A DNA stretch of 64,000 nt from NCBI GenBank assembly GCA_016297895.1, contig JAEDFS010000001.1:62001-126000 (forward strand). Direction: 5' to 3'. Positions 51,660 through 59,214 of this stretch are shown here, in pieces (within the stretch, counting starts at the first letter, position 1; every line of letters starts with the position of its first letter). Under the pieces are notes generated by a model. The model did not search any database. It was not told where the DNA came from and saw only the letters and a program-made list of their open reading frames with translations. This stretch comes from Marvinbryantia sp. (GTDB taxonomy: Bacteria; Bacillota; Clostridia; Lachnospirales; Lachnospiraceae). The position numbers and the translations under genes were made by a program.

Positions 51660-53174
51660 ATGGATCAGGATATCGTGCTCAGCATGAGGCATATCAATAA
51701 AAATTTCCCTGGTGTAAAGGCATTGGATAATGTAGATTTTACATTAAGAAAAGGTGAGATTCATGCCTTAATGGGTGAAAATGGAGCCGGAAAATCTACG
51801 CTTATCAAAGTGCTGACAGGTGTGGAAGAATTTGAGGCAGGGGAAATCCGAATAGAAGGGAAGGATACGGCAATTGTCAACCGGTCTCCTCAGGAGGCGC
51901 AGGTAAACGGAATCAGTACCGTGTATCAGGAAGTCAATCTTTGTCCTAATCTTTCAGTGGCTGAAAACCTGTATATCGGACGTGAGCCGAAAAAGGCCGG
52001 TATGATCGACTGGAGGACTATGAATCGAAAGTCCAGAGAATTACTGGAAAGTCTGGATATTCATATTGACGTTACCAGGGCCGTGGAAAATTATTCCATT
52101 GCGATCCAACAGATGCTTGCAATAGCCCGTGCGGTGGATATGTCGGCAAAAGTTCTGATATTGGATGAACCGACTTCATCTCTGGATGACGGAGAGGTAG
52201 AAAAGCTGTTTGGCCTTATGAGAAGGCTGAGAGATCAGGGAGTAGGAATCATATTTGTTACTCACTTCCTGGAGCAGGTGTATGCTGTATGTGACCGCAT
52301 TACCGTATTGAGAAATGGTACGCTGGTTGGAGAATTTAAAGTGGAAGAGCTCCCAAGAGTACAGCTGGTTGCCAAGATGATGGGGAAAGATTTCGATGAC
52401 CTGGCAAAGATCAAAAAAGAAGGAAGCGGCAATAAGCAGAGCGAGGAAGTGGTGATCTCTGCAAAAGGTCTTGGACACAGAGGAACCATCAAACCCTTTG
52501 ATCTGGATATTCATAAGGGAGAAGTCATTGGATTGACCGGTCTTCTGGGCTCGGGACGTTCCGAACTGGCCAGAAGTATTTATGGAGCAGATAAGCCGGA
52601 TGCCGGAGAATTGACAGTAAAAGGCAGGAAACTGCTGGTTGGGGCACCTCTGGATGCTATGATGGCAGGAATGGCATATCTTCCGGAAAACCGTAAGGAA
52701 GAAGGAATTATTGCAGATCTTTCTGTAAGAGAGAATATCATCATTGCACTGCAGGCAAAGAAGGGAATGTTCCACCTGTTAAGCAGAAAAGAGCAGGAAG
52801 AATTTACAGACAAATACATTGATATCCTGCAGATCAAGACGGCAGATCGTGAAACACCGATCAAACAGCTTTCCGGCGGTAATCAGCAGAAAGTGATCCT
52901 TGGAAGATGGCTTCTGACAGATCCGGATTTTCTGATTCTGGACGAACCGACAAGAGGTATCGATATCGGGACAAAGACAGAGATTCAGAAGCTTGTGCTT
53001 GATCTGGCTGAGAAGGGAATGGCAGTGATGTTTATTTCTTCGGAAATTGAAGAGATGATCCGTACCTGCAGTAGAATGGCAGTGTTGAGAGACGGAGCGA
53101 AGGTGGGAGAACTGGAAGAATCTGAACTTCACCAGAGTTCCATCATGAAAGCGATTGCAGGAGGTGGAAACTAA
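51660..53174 (+). CDS. Sugar ABC transporter ATPase with two nucleotide-binding domains (YtfR/RbsA type)
   Basis: 504 residues from ATG 51660 (GCGAGGTGG upstream); the frame opens 27 codons earlier without a site. First domain: Walker A GENGAGKST near 40 and Walker B LILDEPTSSLD near 165. Second domain: degenerate GLLGSGRSELAR near 300, signature LSGGNQQKV near 402 and LILDEPTRGID near 425. This paired form with one imperfect P-loop is usual for the family. Its stop overlaps the start of the permease by one base. Confidence 0.95.
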   Translation: MDQDIVLSMRHINKNFPGVKALDNVDFTLRKGEIHALMGENGAGKSTLIKVLTGVEEFEAGEIRIEGKDTAIVNRSPQEAQVNGISTVYQEVNLCPNLSVAENLYIGREPKKAGMIDWRTMNRKSRELLESLDIHIDVTRAVENYSIAIQQMLAIARAVDMSAKVLILDEPTSSLDDGEVEKLFGLMRRLRDQGVGIIFVTHFLEQVYAVCDRITVLRNGTLVGEFKVEELPRVQLVAKMMGKDFDDLAKIKKEGSGNKQSEEVVISAKGLGHRGTIKPFDLDIHKGEVIGLTGLLGSGRSELARSIYGADKPDAGELTVKGRKLLVGAPLDAMMAGMAYLPENRKEEGIIADLSVRENIIIALQAKKGMFHLLSRKEQEEFTDKYIDILQIKTADRETPIKQLSGGNQQKVILGRWLLTDPDFLILDEPTRGIDIGTKTEIQKLVLDLAEKGMAVMFISSEIEEMIRTCSRMAVLRDGAKVGELEESELHQSSIMKAIAGGGN

Positions 53175-54229
53175 TGGATAAGATCAAAAAACTGACATCT
53201 CAGAGATTGTTTATGCCGATCTTGTGTCTGGCTATCATGCTGATCGCAGCGGTGATCGCCAGTCCGGACTTTTTTAAGATCGGTGTGCAGAACGGGGTAC
53301 TGTATGGACGAATCATCGATGTAATCAACCGAGGAAGCGAAGTCGTGATCCTGGCAGTAGGTATGACACTGGTTGTATCTGCATCAGCAGGAACGGATAT
53401 CTCCGTGGGTGCTGTTATGGCTGTGGTTGCAGCAGTAACCTGTTCTTTCGTAGCAGGAGGACAGCAGAGCGTAAATGAATATATCAACAATCCGATCCTT
53501 GGTGTGATCCTCGGTATTCTGGTAGGTATTCTCTGCGGATGCTTTAACGGTTTTCTTGTTGCAAAACTGAGGATTCAGCCTATGGTAGCAACACTGATCC
53601 TCTTTACTGCCGGACGCGGCATTGCTCAGCTGCTGACAAATGGTCAGATCACCTATGTACGTGTAGAAAGTTTTAAAAAGCTGGGATCAAGTATTCCGGG
53701 TGTTCCGATTCCAACTTCTATTTTCGTTACGATCTTAATGGTAGTATTGACTATGCTGCTGTTGAAAAAGACTGCAATGGGATTGTACATTCAGTCGGTT
53801 GGTATCAATTCCAAAGCCGCAAGGCTTGTGGGACTGAAGTCAACCATGATCATTTTTATGGTATATGCATTCAGCGGTTTCTGCGCAAGTGTGGCAGGTT
53901 TGATCAACTGTTCCCGTATTTATTCTGCAGATGCAAATAACATCGGCTTGAATCTGGAGCTGGATGCGATCCTTGCTGTGGCTCTGGGTGGAAACTCTCT
54001 GGGCGGTGGAAAATTCTCTCTGATCGGTTCTGTGATCGGAGCCTATACCATTCAGACCCTGACAACGACCTTATATGCTGTCTCTGTAAGCTCTGACCAG
54101 ATCCCGGTTTACAAGGCAATCGTTGTTGTGATTATTGTATCCCTGCAGTCACCGGAACTGATGAAGATGGTACGTCGTCTGAAAGCCAGATTTTCTGTGC
54201 AGGCAGCAGGCGGGAAAGGAGCGGCATAA
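53174..54229 (+). CDS. Sugar ABC transporter permease 1 (YtfT/RbsC type)
   Basis: 351 residues with about nine or ten membrane helices; GMTLVVSASAGTDISVGAVMA near 65-85 and ALGGNSLGGGKFSLIGSVIGA near 270 are the standard blocks of the family. Its ATG shares the A of the ATPase stop TAA, and the next permease does the same with its own stop. Confidence 0.94.
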   Translation: MDKIKKLTSQRLFMPILCLAIMLIAAVIASPDFFKIGVQNGVLYGRIIDVINRGSEVVILAVGMTLVVSASAGTDISVGAVMAVVAAVTCSFVAGGQQSVNEYINNPILGVILGILVGILCGCFNGFLVAKLRIQPMVATLILFTAGRGIAQLLTNGQITYVRVESFKKLGSSIPGVPIPTSIFVTILMVVLTMLLLKKTAMGLYIQSVGINSKAARLVGLKSTMIIFMVYAFSGFCASVAGLINCSRIYSADANNIGLNLELDAILAVALGGNSLGGGKFSLIGSVIGAYTIQTLTTTLYAVSVSSDQIPVYKAIVVVIIVSLQSPELMKMVRRLKARFSVQAAGGKGAA

Positions 54230-55251
54230 TGAAAAAACAGGGACGTAAACTGGACGGTAATTCATTTTTGCTGTTGATTACCATTGCATTATTTATCATC
54301 ATGTATATCATTGGTATAGTCCTTTTTAAGGATCAGGGCTTTGCCAAAACACAGAACTTTTTGAACCTGTTTATTTCCAATGCAGGACTGATCGTGATTT
54401 CTGCAGGTATGACGATCGTCATGATTACCGGAGGAATTGATATTTCGGTTGGTTCTGTGGTTGCGATGGTCTGCATGATCCTGGCTTGGTGTATGGAGAA
54501 TGCGGGATGGGGAGCTATACCGGCGACCATTTTTGTGCTGGCAATCGGACTGGTATTCGGCCTGGTACAGGGATGGCTTGTGGCATATCTGAAGATCCAG
54601 CCCTTTATCGTGACACTTGCCGGAATGTTCTTTGCCAGAGGTATGACTGCAGTCATCAGTAAGGAAATGATCAGTATCAAAAACGAGATGTTCCTGGCAT
54701 GGGCACAGTGCAAGATCTATCTTCCTTTTGGAGGATATGTGAATAAAAAAGGCAAACTGATCCTGCCTTATATCTACCCAAGTGTTATCATCGCACTTGT
54801 GGTTCTGGTCATTGTCTTTATTGTTTTGAAATATACAAAATTTGGACGCAGTATCTATGCGATTGGCGGAAATGAACAGTCTGCACTGATGATGGGTCTG
54901 AACGTAAAGCGGACCAAACTGAAAGCATATGTTCTGGAGGGATTTCTTGCAAGCCTCGGAGGATTTCTGTTTTGCCTGAATACCTGTTCCGGATTTGTGG
55001 AGCAGGCAAAGGGATTTGAGATGGATGCCATCGCATCTTCTGTTATCGGCGGCACGCTTCTTACCGGAGGTGTGGGAAATGTCTTTGGAAGTCTGTTCGG
55101 TGTATTGATCAAGGGTACCATCGAAGCATTCATTACATTCCAGGGAACCTTATCTTCCTGGTGGACAAGAATCACGATTGCGGCAATGCTTTGTTTCTTC
55201 ATTGTTCTGCAGAGTATCTTTGCTGCAGCAAAGAATAAAAATAAGAAATAA
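54229..55251 (+). CDS. Sugar ABC transporter permease 2 (YjfF type)
   Basis: 340 residues, similar architecture to the first permease: GMTIVMITGGIDISVGSVVAM near 60-80, FIVTLAGMFFARGMTAV near 125 and GGTLLTGGVGNVFGSLFGV near 275. Two different permeases beside a YtfQ-like binding protein and a double ATPase match the E. coli YtfQRT-YjfF galactofuranose system in layout. Last gene of the operon. Confidence 0.94.
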   Translation: MKKQGRKLDGNSFLLLITIALFIIMYIIGIVLFKDQGFAKTQNFLNLFISNAGLIVISAGMTIVMITGGIDISVGSVVAMVCMILAWCMENAGWGAIPATIFVLAIGLVFGLVQGWLVAYLKIQPFIVTLAGMFFARGMTAVISKEMISIKNEMFLAWAQCKIYLPFGGYVNKKGKLILPYIYPSVIIALVVLVIVFIVLKYTKFGRSIYAIGGNEQSALMMGLNVKRTKLKAYVLEGFLASLGGFLFCLNTCSGFVEQAKGFEMDAIASSVIGGTLLTGGVGNVFGSLFGVLIKGTIEAFITFQGTLSSWWTRITIAAMLCFFIVLQSIFAAAKNKNKK

Positions 55252-55315
55252 GCCTCAGATCTGATCGGGCACTTTCTTATGTAAAAAATGAATCGTAACC
55301 ATATATTTTACTGAT

Positions 55316-55345
55316 TTGACCTGTTTCACAGGTTTGTGATAGTAT
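55316..55345 (+). promoter_or_regulatory. Promoter of ddh with inverted repeat over the -35
   Basis: TTGACC at 55316-55321, 18-base spacer, TAGTAT at 55340-55345. ACCTGT-TTC-ACAGGT, a perfect inverted repeat (55319-55333), overlaps the -35 box and spacer and may be a repressor site. Confidence 0.5.
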
Positions 55346-55366
55346 AGGAAATATGGACAAACTTAT

Positions 55367-55398
55367 GTACAGCGGTTTGGGATTCCAGACCGCTGTAC
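55367..55398 (+). promoter_or_regulatory. 14-bp leader hairpin before ddh
   Basis: 55367-55380 pairs with 55385-55398 over 14 positions (one G-T) around a GATT loop, 24 bases before the start codon, no T run. Possible mRNA-level control or stability element. Confidence 0.6.
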
Positions 55399-55421
55399 TG
55401 ATGAAAGGAAGATTTAAGGAT

Positions 55422-56408
55422 ATGGACAAAATCAGAATTGGAATCGTAGGCTATGGAAATATCGGACGTGGAGTGGAAATGGCCATCAGACAGAATGCAG
55501 ACTGTGAACTGGCAGGTGTATTTACACGCCGTGATCCTTCCTCACTGAAGATCGCTGCAGAAGGAGGAAAGGTGTATTCGGTAAATGACCTTCCTTCCAT
55601 GAAAGACAAGATCGATGTCTGCATTATCTGCGGCGGAAGCGCTACAGATCTGCCGAAGCAGACACCGGAACTGGTAAAGATGTTCAACGTGATCGACAGC
55701 TTTGATACCCATGCGAGAATTCCCGAGCATTTTGCCAATGTGGACGCAGCAGCGAAGGAAAGCGGTCATGTGGGTATTATTTCGGTAGGCTGGGATCCGG
55801 GAATGTTTTCTCTGAACCGTCTCTACGGAAATGCGATCCTTCCGGAAGGAAAGGACTATACATTCTGGGGCAGAGGTGTAAGCCAGGGTCATTCCGATGC
55901 GATCCGCAGAGTGGAAGGAGTACTGGATGCAAGACAGTATACGGTTCCTGTGGAAAGTGCGGTGGAAGCGGTGAGAAACGGAGAGAATCCGGAGCTGACT
56001 ACCAGACAGAAGCATACCAGAGAGTGTTATGTGGTGGCGGCAGAAGGTGCAGATAAGGCAAGAATCGAAGCAGAGATTAAAAATATGCCCAATTATTTTG
56101 CGGATTATGATACAACGGTAACCTTTATCTCTCAGGAGGAGCTGGATGCTCATCATAAAGGAATTCCTCACGGAGGGTTTGTGATCCGCAGTGGTTCTAC
56201 CGGAGACGGTACCCATAAGCATATTATTGAGTATCGGTTAAAGCTGGATTCCAATCCGGAATTTACGTCCAGCGTGCTGGTAGCCTATGCCCGTGCGGCA
56301 AAACGCCTGGCTGATGAAGGAGTCAGCGGCTGCAAGACTGTATTTGATATTGCACCGGCATATCTGTCATCCATGAGCGGAGAGGAGATAAGAGCACATC
56401 TTCTGTAA
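55422..56408 (+). CDS. ddh: meso-Diaminopimelate dehydrogenase Ddh
   Basis: Makes meso-diaminopimelate in one step from tetrahydrodipicolinate, ammonia and NADPH, for lysine and peptidoglycan. 328 residues from ATG 55422 (TTTAAGGAT before it), near the usual 326; an ATG at 55353 would add 23 residues across the leader hairpin and is unlikely. GIVGYGNIGRG is the NADPH loop; SVGWDPGMFSLNR, FWGRGVSQGHSDAIRR and GDGTHKHIIEY are family blocks. Confidence 0.96.
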   Translation: MDKIRIGIVGYGNIGRGVEMAIRQNADCELAGVFTRRDPSSLKIAAEGGKVYSVNDLPSMKDKIDVCIICGGSATDLPKQTPELVKMFNVIDSFDTHARIPEHFANVDAAAKESGHVGIISVGWDPGMFSLNRLYGNAILPEGKDYTFWGRGVSQGHSDAIRRVEGVLDARQYTVPVESAVEAVRNGENPELTTRQKHTRECYVVAAEGADKARIEAEIKNMPNYFADYDTTVTFISQEELDAHHKGIPHGGFVIRSGSTGDGTHKHIIEYRLKLDSNPEFTSSVLVAYARAAKRLADEGVSGCKTVFDIAPAYLSSMSGEEIRAHLL

Positions 56409-56430
56409 ATGGAAAAGGGTAAAAAAGTGC

Positions 56431-56460
56431 TTGACATTTTTGTGTAATCTATATTATAAT
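56431..56460 (+). promoter_or_regulatory. Promoter of the tRNA-Val/tRNA-Met unit
   Basis: TTGACA at 56431-56436, 18-base spacer, TATAAT at 56455-56460. Confidence 0.85.
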
Positions 56461-56493
56461 AAGCAGGCAAGTTGAGAACAGCTTGTCTACTGT

Positions 56494-56566
56494 GGGGTCT
56501 TAGCTCAGCTGGGAGAGCATCTGCCTTACAAGCAGAGGGTCACAGGTTCGAGCCCTGTAGGCCCCA
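56494..56566 (+). tRNA. tRNA-Val (TAC)
   Basis: 73 bases. Acceptor GGGGTCT/AGGCCCC, anticodon stem TCTGC/GCAGA with loop CTTACAA (anticodon TAC), T arm ACAGG/CCTGT, discriminator A; CCA not encoded. Confidence 0.96.
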
Positions 56567-56588
56567 CTTATTTTATCAAACTGAATAT

Positions 56589-56662
56589 GGCGGAATAGCT
56601 CAGTTGGCTAGAGCATACGGTTCATACCCGTAGTGTCGAGAGTTCGAATCTCCCTTCCGCTA
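56589..56662 (+). tRNA. tRNA-Met (CAT)
   Basis: 74 bases. Acceptor GGCGGAA/TTCCGCT, anticodon stem TACGG/CCGTA with loop TTCATAC (anticodon CAT), discriminator A. Looks like an elongator tRNA-Met; a lysidine-type Ile tRNA cannot be wholly excluded. First acceptor pair is G-U, so not an initiator. Confidence 0.92.
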
Positions 56663-56672
56663 TTTGTCTGAG

Positions 56673-56711
56673 AACCGAAGTTTCTGTATTATTCAGAAAA
56701 CTTCGGTTTTT
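56673..56711 (+). terminator. Terminator of the tRNA pair
   Basis: AACCGAAG at 56673-56680 pairs with CTTCGGTT at 56701-56708, extended inward, followed by TTT. Confidence 0.85.
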
Positions 56712-56790
56712 ACGTTGCAGGGGAAAAGTGTTTTTGTGCATATCTTATAAGTTTTCACAAAAAATTCATAAATTCTTATGAATTACATCA

Positions 56791-56818
56791 TTGAATTTTG
56801 ACGCAGATGTGGTAAAAT
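56791..56818 (+). promoter_or_regulatory. Promoter of the 74-residue lipoprotein
   Basis: TTGAAT at 56791-56796, 16-base spacer, TAAAAT at 56813-56818. Confidence 0.65.
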
Positions 56819-56880
56819 GATGCCTGTATTATAAGAGAGGCATTTAGAAAATGCGTTCAATCTTTTAGGAGGATATTATT

Positions 56881-57105
56881 ATGAAGAAAAGAGTATTAGC
56901 TTTAGCAGCAGTTGCAGCATTAGCAGGTGTTATGATGGTTGGTTGCGGAAGCAAAACAAAAGAAACAGAGGCAGCTACAACTGAAGCTACTGTAACAACA
57001 GAAGCAGCAACAGAAGCAGCTACAGAGGCAGCTACAGAGGCAGCTACAACAGAAGCAGCAGCAACAGAAGCTGAGACTACAGAAGCAGCTACCACAGAGG
57101 CTTAA
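56881..57105 (+). CDS. 74-residue stalk-only lipoprotein (Thr/Glu/Ala repeat)
   Basis: Signal peptide ending in MMVGC with the lipid-bearing Cys at 22, then GSKTKETEAATTEA and about 45 residues of almost only Thr, Glu and Ala to the stop. There is no folded domain. The first about 35 residues closely resemble those of the PPIase lipoprotein at 5.3 kb. AGGAGG start, promoter and strong terminator show a genuine, separately expressed gene. It may coat the cell surface as a flexible acidic lipopeptide; function unknown. Confidence 0.85.
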   Translation: MKKRVLALAAVAALAGVMMVGCGSKTKETEAATTEATVTTEAATEAATEAATEAATTEAAATEAETTEAATTEA

Positions 57106-57130
57106 TAATCGAGTTGAGGTTTTGAAAAAA

Positions 57131-57159
57131 AGAATCCTGCAGACAGGATTCTTTTTTTT
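57131..57159 (+). terminator. Terminator after the small lipoprotein
   Basis: AGAATCCTG / CAGGATTCT stem followed by eight T. A second GC-rich hairpin (GTGCGCC/GGCGCAC) lies at 57163-57180. Confidence 0.92.
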
Positions 57160-57266
57160 GTGGTGCGCCTGGCGGCGCACGTCGCCAAAGTATGCTGCAT
57201 TTTCTCCTTTTCATGGTTTTTAAATTGTGTTAAAGTGAATACAGCAAACCGAAGGGAGACGTTAAC

Positions 57267-57800
57267 ATGAGAGTAGGTATGGGATATGATGTTCACAGAC
57301 TGACGGAAGGAAGAAAACTGATTCTGGGAGGCGTTGAGATCCCTTATGAGAAGGGACTTTTGGGGCACTCTGATGCGGATGTGGTGGTACATGCCATTAT
57401 GGACGCCCTGCTGGGAGCGGCCGCACTGGGAGATATCGGCAAACATTTTCCGGATACGGATCCAAAGTATGAAGGAATTTCCAGCATTGCACTGTTAAAG
57501 CATGTGGGTGATCTGCTGGAAGCGCATGATTATATAATAGAAAATATTGATGCGACGATTATTGCTCAGCGTCCAAAGCTGCTGCACTATATGCCGGAGA
57601 TGGTGAAAAATGTAGCGGATGCTCTGGGAGTTGAAACCGGTCAGGTGAACATAAAGGCCACCACAGAGGAAGGATTGGGATTCACCGGAAGCGGAGAAGG
57701 AATCTCTGCTCAGGCCATCTGCCTGCTCAGTCCCTGCTTTTCGTATCCTGAAGCAGACAGAGAAACATCCGGTGGCTGCTGCAGAAGATGCCGGGGTTAG
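57267..57800 (+). CDS. ispF: 2-C-methyl-D-erythritol 2,4-cyclodiphosphate synthase IspF
   Basis: Forms the cyclic diphosphate in the MEP isoprenoid pathway. GYDVHRL and HSDADVVVHAIMDALLGAAALGDIG hold the metal-binding Asp-His-His; FTGSGEGISAQAICLL ends the usual domain at about residue 154. The protein then runs 23 residues further to a Cys-rich tail (GGCCRRCRG) not seen in typical members, just before a deletion scar, so the tail may be newly read sequence. Start preceded by GAAGGGAG. Confidence 0.93.
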   Translation: MRVGMGYDVHRLTEGRKLILGGVEIPYEKGLLGHSDADVVVHAIMDALLGAAALGDIGKHFPDTDPKYEGISSIALLKHVGDLLEAHDYIIENIDATIIAQRPKLLHYMPEMVKNVADALGVETGQVNIKATTEEGLGFTGSGEGISAQAICLLSPCFSYPEADRETSGGCCRRCRG

Positions 57801-57843
57801 CCACCCTGAATTACACGATGTTTCGTCTGTCTTGCAGAAGAAA

Positions 57844-58200
57844 TCAACGGGCAGCGTCTACAAAGGCTTTCACGATCTTGCGGCTGTGTTCGTCTGTCCT
57901 GTGGGAAAACTCGGGATGCCACTGGATGCCCCACACAAATTTCTGATCGGGCATGCAGATTCCGCATTCTTCGATCGGAGATTCTCCATATAAATAAGGA
58001 GAGACATCATGGCCGCCTGTCAGCAGGAAGCCGTCACACAGAGAAGCGATCTGAGAAAGCACGGAATCATCTTCTGTTAAAGGCAGCATAATGGGGAGTC
58101 CGCCGGCTTCCGCAACAGCGTCCATATATCCAGGCAGCATCCAGAGGCTGTCTTTTTCATCATCATAAAGAGGGATCAATCCAATTAAAGGTTTTTTCAT
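57844..58200 (-). pseudogene. Peptidase C26 (gamma-glutamyl-GABA hydrolase-like) with internal deletion
   Basis: 118 residues where the family has about 240. Residues 1 to about 81 match the family's N-terminus (KPLIGLIP, TGGHDVSPYLYGE) and from about 83 the sequence jumps in frame to the C-terminal block FVWGIQWHPEFS. The middle with the catalytic Cys (GxCRG) is gone, so it cannot work as an amidase even though the frame, start and ribosome site (GAGGAT) remain. The junction is near 57950-57960. Confidence 0.85.
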
Positions 58201-58229
58201 CGTCGTATCCTCACAATCTGGTCAAAATA

Positions 58230-58478
58230 AATTTTGATGAGCCTACGTCAGCTCTCGATCCGGAAATGGTGGGAGAGGTTCTGGAAGTAATGAAGGAATT
58301 GGCAAGGGGCGGAATGACGATGGCAGTTGTGACCCACGAGATCGGATTTGCCAGAGAGGTGGCGAATCGTATCGTATTTATGGATGGAGGATATATTGTG
58401 GAACAGGGAACACCGGAAGAGGTACTGAAGCATCCGAAAGAAAGCAGAACCATTGATTTCCTGAATAAGGTATTGTAG
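58230..58478 (+). pseudogene. C-terminal fragment of an amino-acid-type ABC transporter ATPase
   Basis: The frame from about 58230 reads FDEPTSALDPEMVGEVLEVM then the H-loop VVTHEIGFAREVANRIVFMDGG and the end of a GlnQ-like ATPase. Walker A and the signature motif are missing, and no ribosome site precedes the only inner ATG (58266). It is the last third of a lost gene; its border touches the leader of the broken C26 gene. Confidence 0.88.
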
Positions 58479-58495
58479 GAAGTAAGGAGACTGTC

Positions 58496-59083
58496 ATGAA
58501 AAAGATAATAACGATCAGCCGTGAGTTTGGCGCCGGAGGCGGAACTGTAGGAAGAATGGTTGCAGAAAAACTGCACTATGAGTATTATGATAAAAAACTG
58601 ATCGTAGAAGCAGCATCGCACTCTAATATCGATGCGGATCAGGTCATGCGTTATGATGAAAAAGTGCCGTACAATTTCGGTTTTACCCAGAGCCTTTTTG
58701 AGTTTTATAATCGTCCGCTGAGCGAAAAACTGTTTCAGGCACAGACGGATGTCATCCGTAGAATTGCTGAAAAAGGAAACTGTGTCATTATCGGAAGAAA
58801 TGCCAACAGCATTCTCAGAGAATTCGACAGTACACTGCATGTGTTTATACATGCACCTGTTTACTATCGTATGCTTCATATGAAGGAACTGATGCAGGGC
58901 GCTTCCGAAGAAAAAATCATGGAAGAACTGCAGTCGGTTGACCGTACACGAAAGAAATACTGTACTTATTATACGGATACCGTGTTTGGAATGTCTGAGT
59001 TTTATGACGTTTGTCTGAATACCGGAAAATTTGGGATGGAAAGATGCGCAGATATGATCTGTGAACTGGCCGGGGACTCGTAA
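58496..59083 (+). CDS. Cytidylate kinase-like family protein
   Basis: 195 residues with an N-terminal P-loop-like ITISREFGAGGGTVGRMVAEKL, the region CVIIGRNANSIL near 98 and the RTRKKYCTYYTD lid near 142, as in the cytidylate kinase-like group (PF13189) of Clostridia. It is shorter than Cmk and its substrate is unproven. AAGGAG start 17 bases after the ABC remnant. Confidence 0.85.
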   Translation: MKKIITISREFGAGGGTVGRMVAEKLHYEYYDKKLIVEAASHSNIDADQVMRYDEKVPYNFGFTQSLFEFYNRPLSEKLFQAQTDVIRRIAEKGNCVIIGRNANSILREFDSTLHVFIHAPVYYRMLHMKELMQGASEEKIMEELQSVDRTRKKYCTYYTDTVFGMSEFYDVCLNTGKFGMERCADMICELAGDS

Positions 59084-59098
59084 GAGCCCCGGTTTTTT
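59070..59098 (+). terminator. Terminator overlapping the stop codon of the kinase-like gene
   Basis: CCGGGG-CTC arms at 59070-59079 and 59084-59092 around GTAA, followed by TTTTTT; the stop TAA is in the loop. Confidence 0.85.
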
Positions 59099-59124
59099 AC
59101 ATTTGATTTTTGGGGTGCAAACAG

Positions 59125-59153
59125 TTGACAAACAACGCTTTTTTTCATACACT
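59125..59153 (+). promoter_or_regulatory. Promoter of cysS
   Basis: TTGACA at 59125-59130, 17-base spacer, TACACT at 59148-59153. No T-box leader. Confidence 0.5.
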
Positions 59154-59214
59154 TATTAATTAGAAAGAAATTTTCCCGCCGGAGCGGACTTTAATAGAAA
59201 ATGGAGAATGCAAA

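Noticed and set aside
57772..57993. 73-residue plus-strand frame over the C26 remnant
   Set aside because: Overlaps the end of ispF and reads the antisense of the C26 pseudogene, whose family match is clear.
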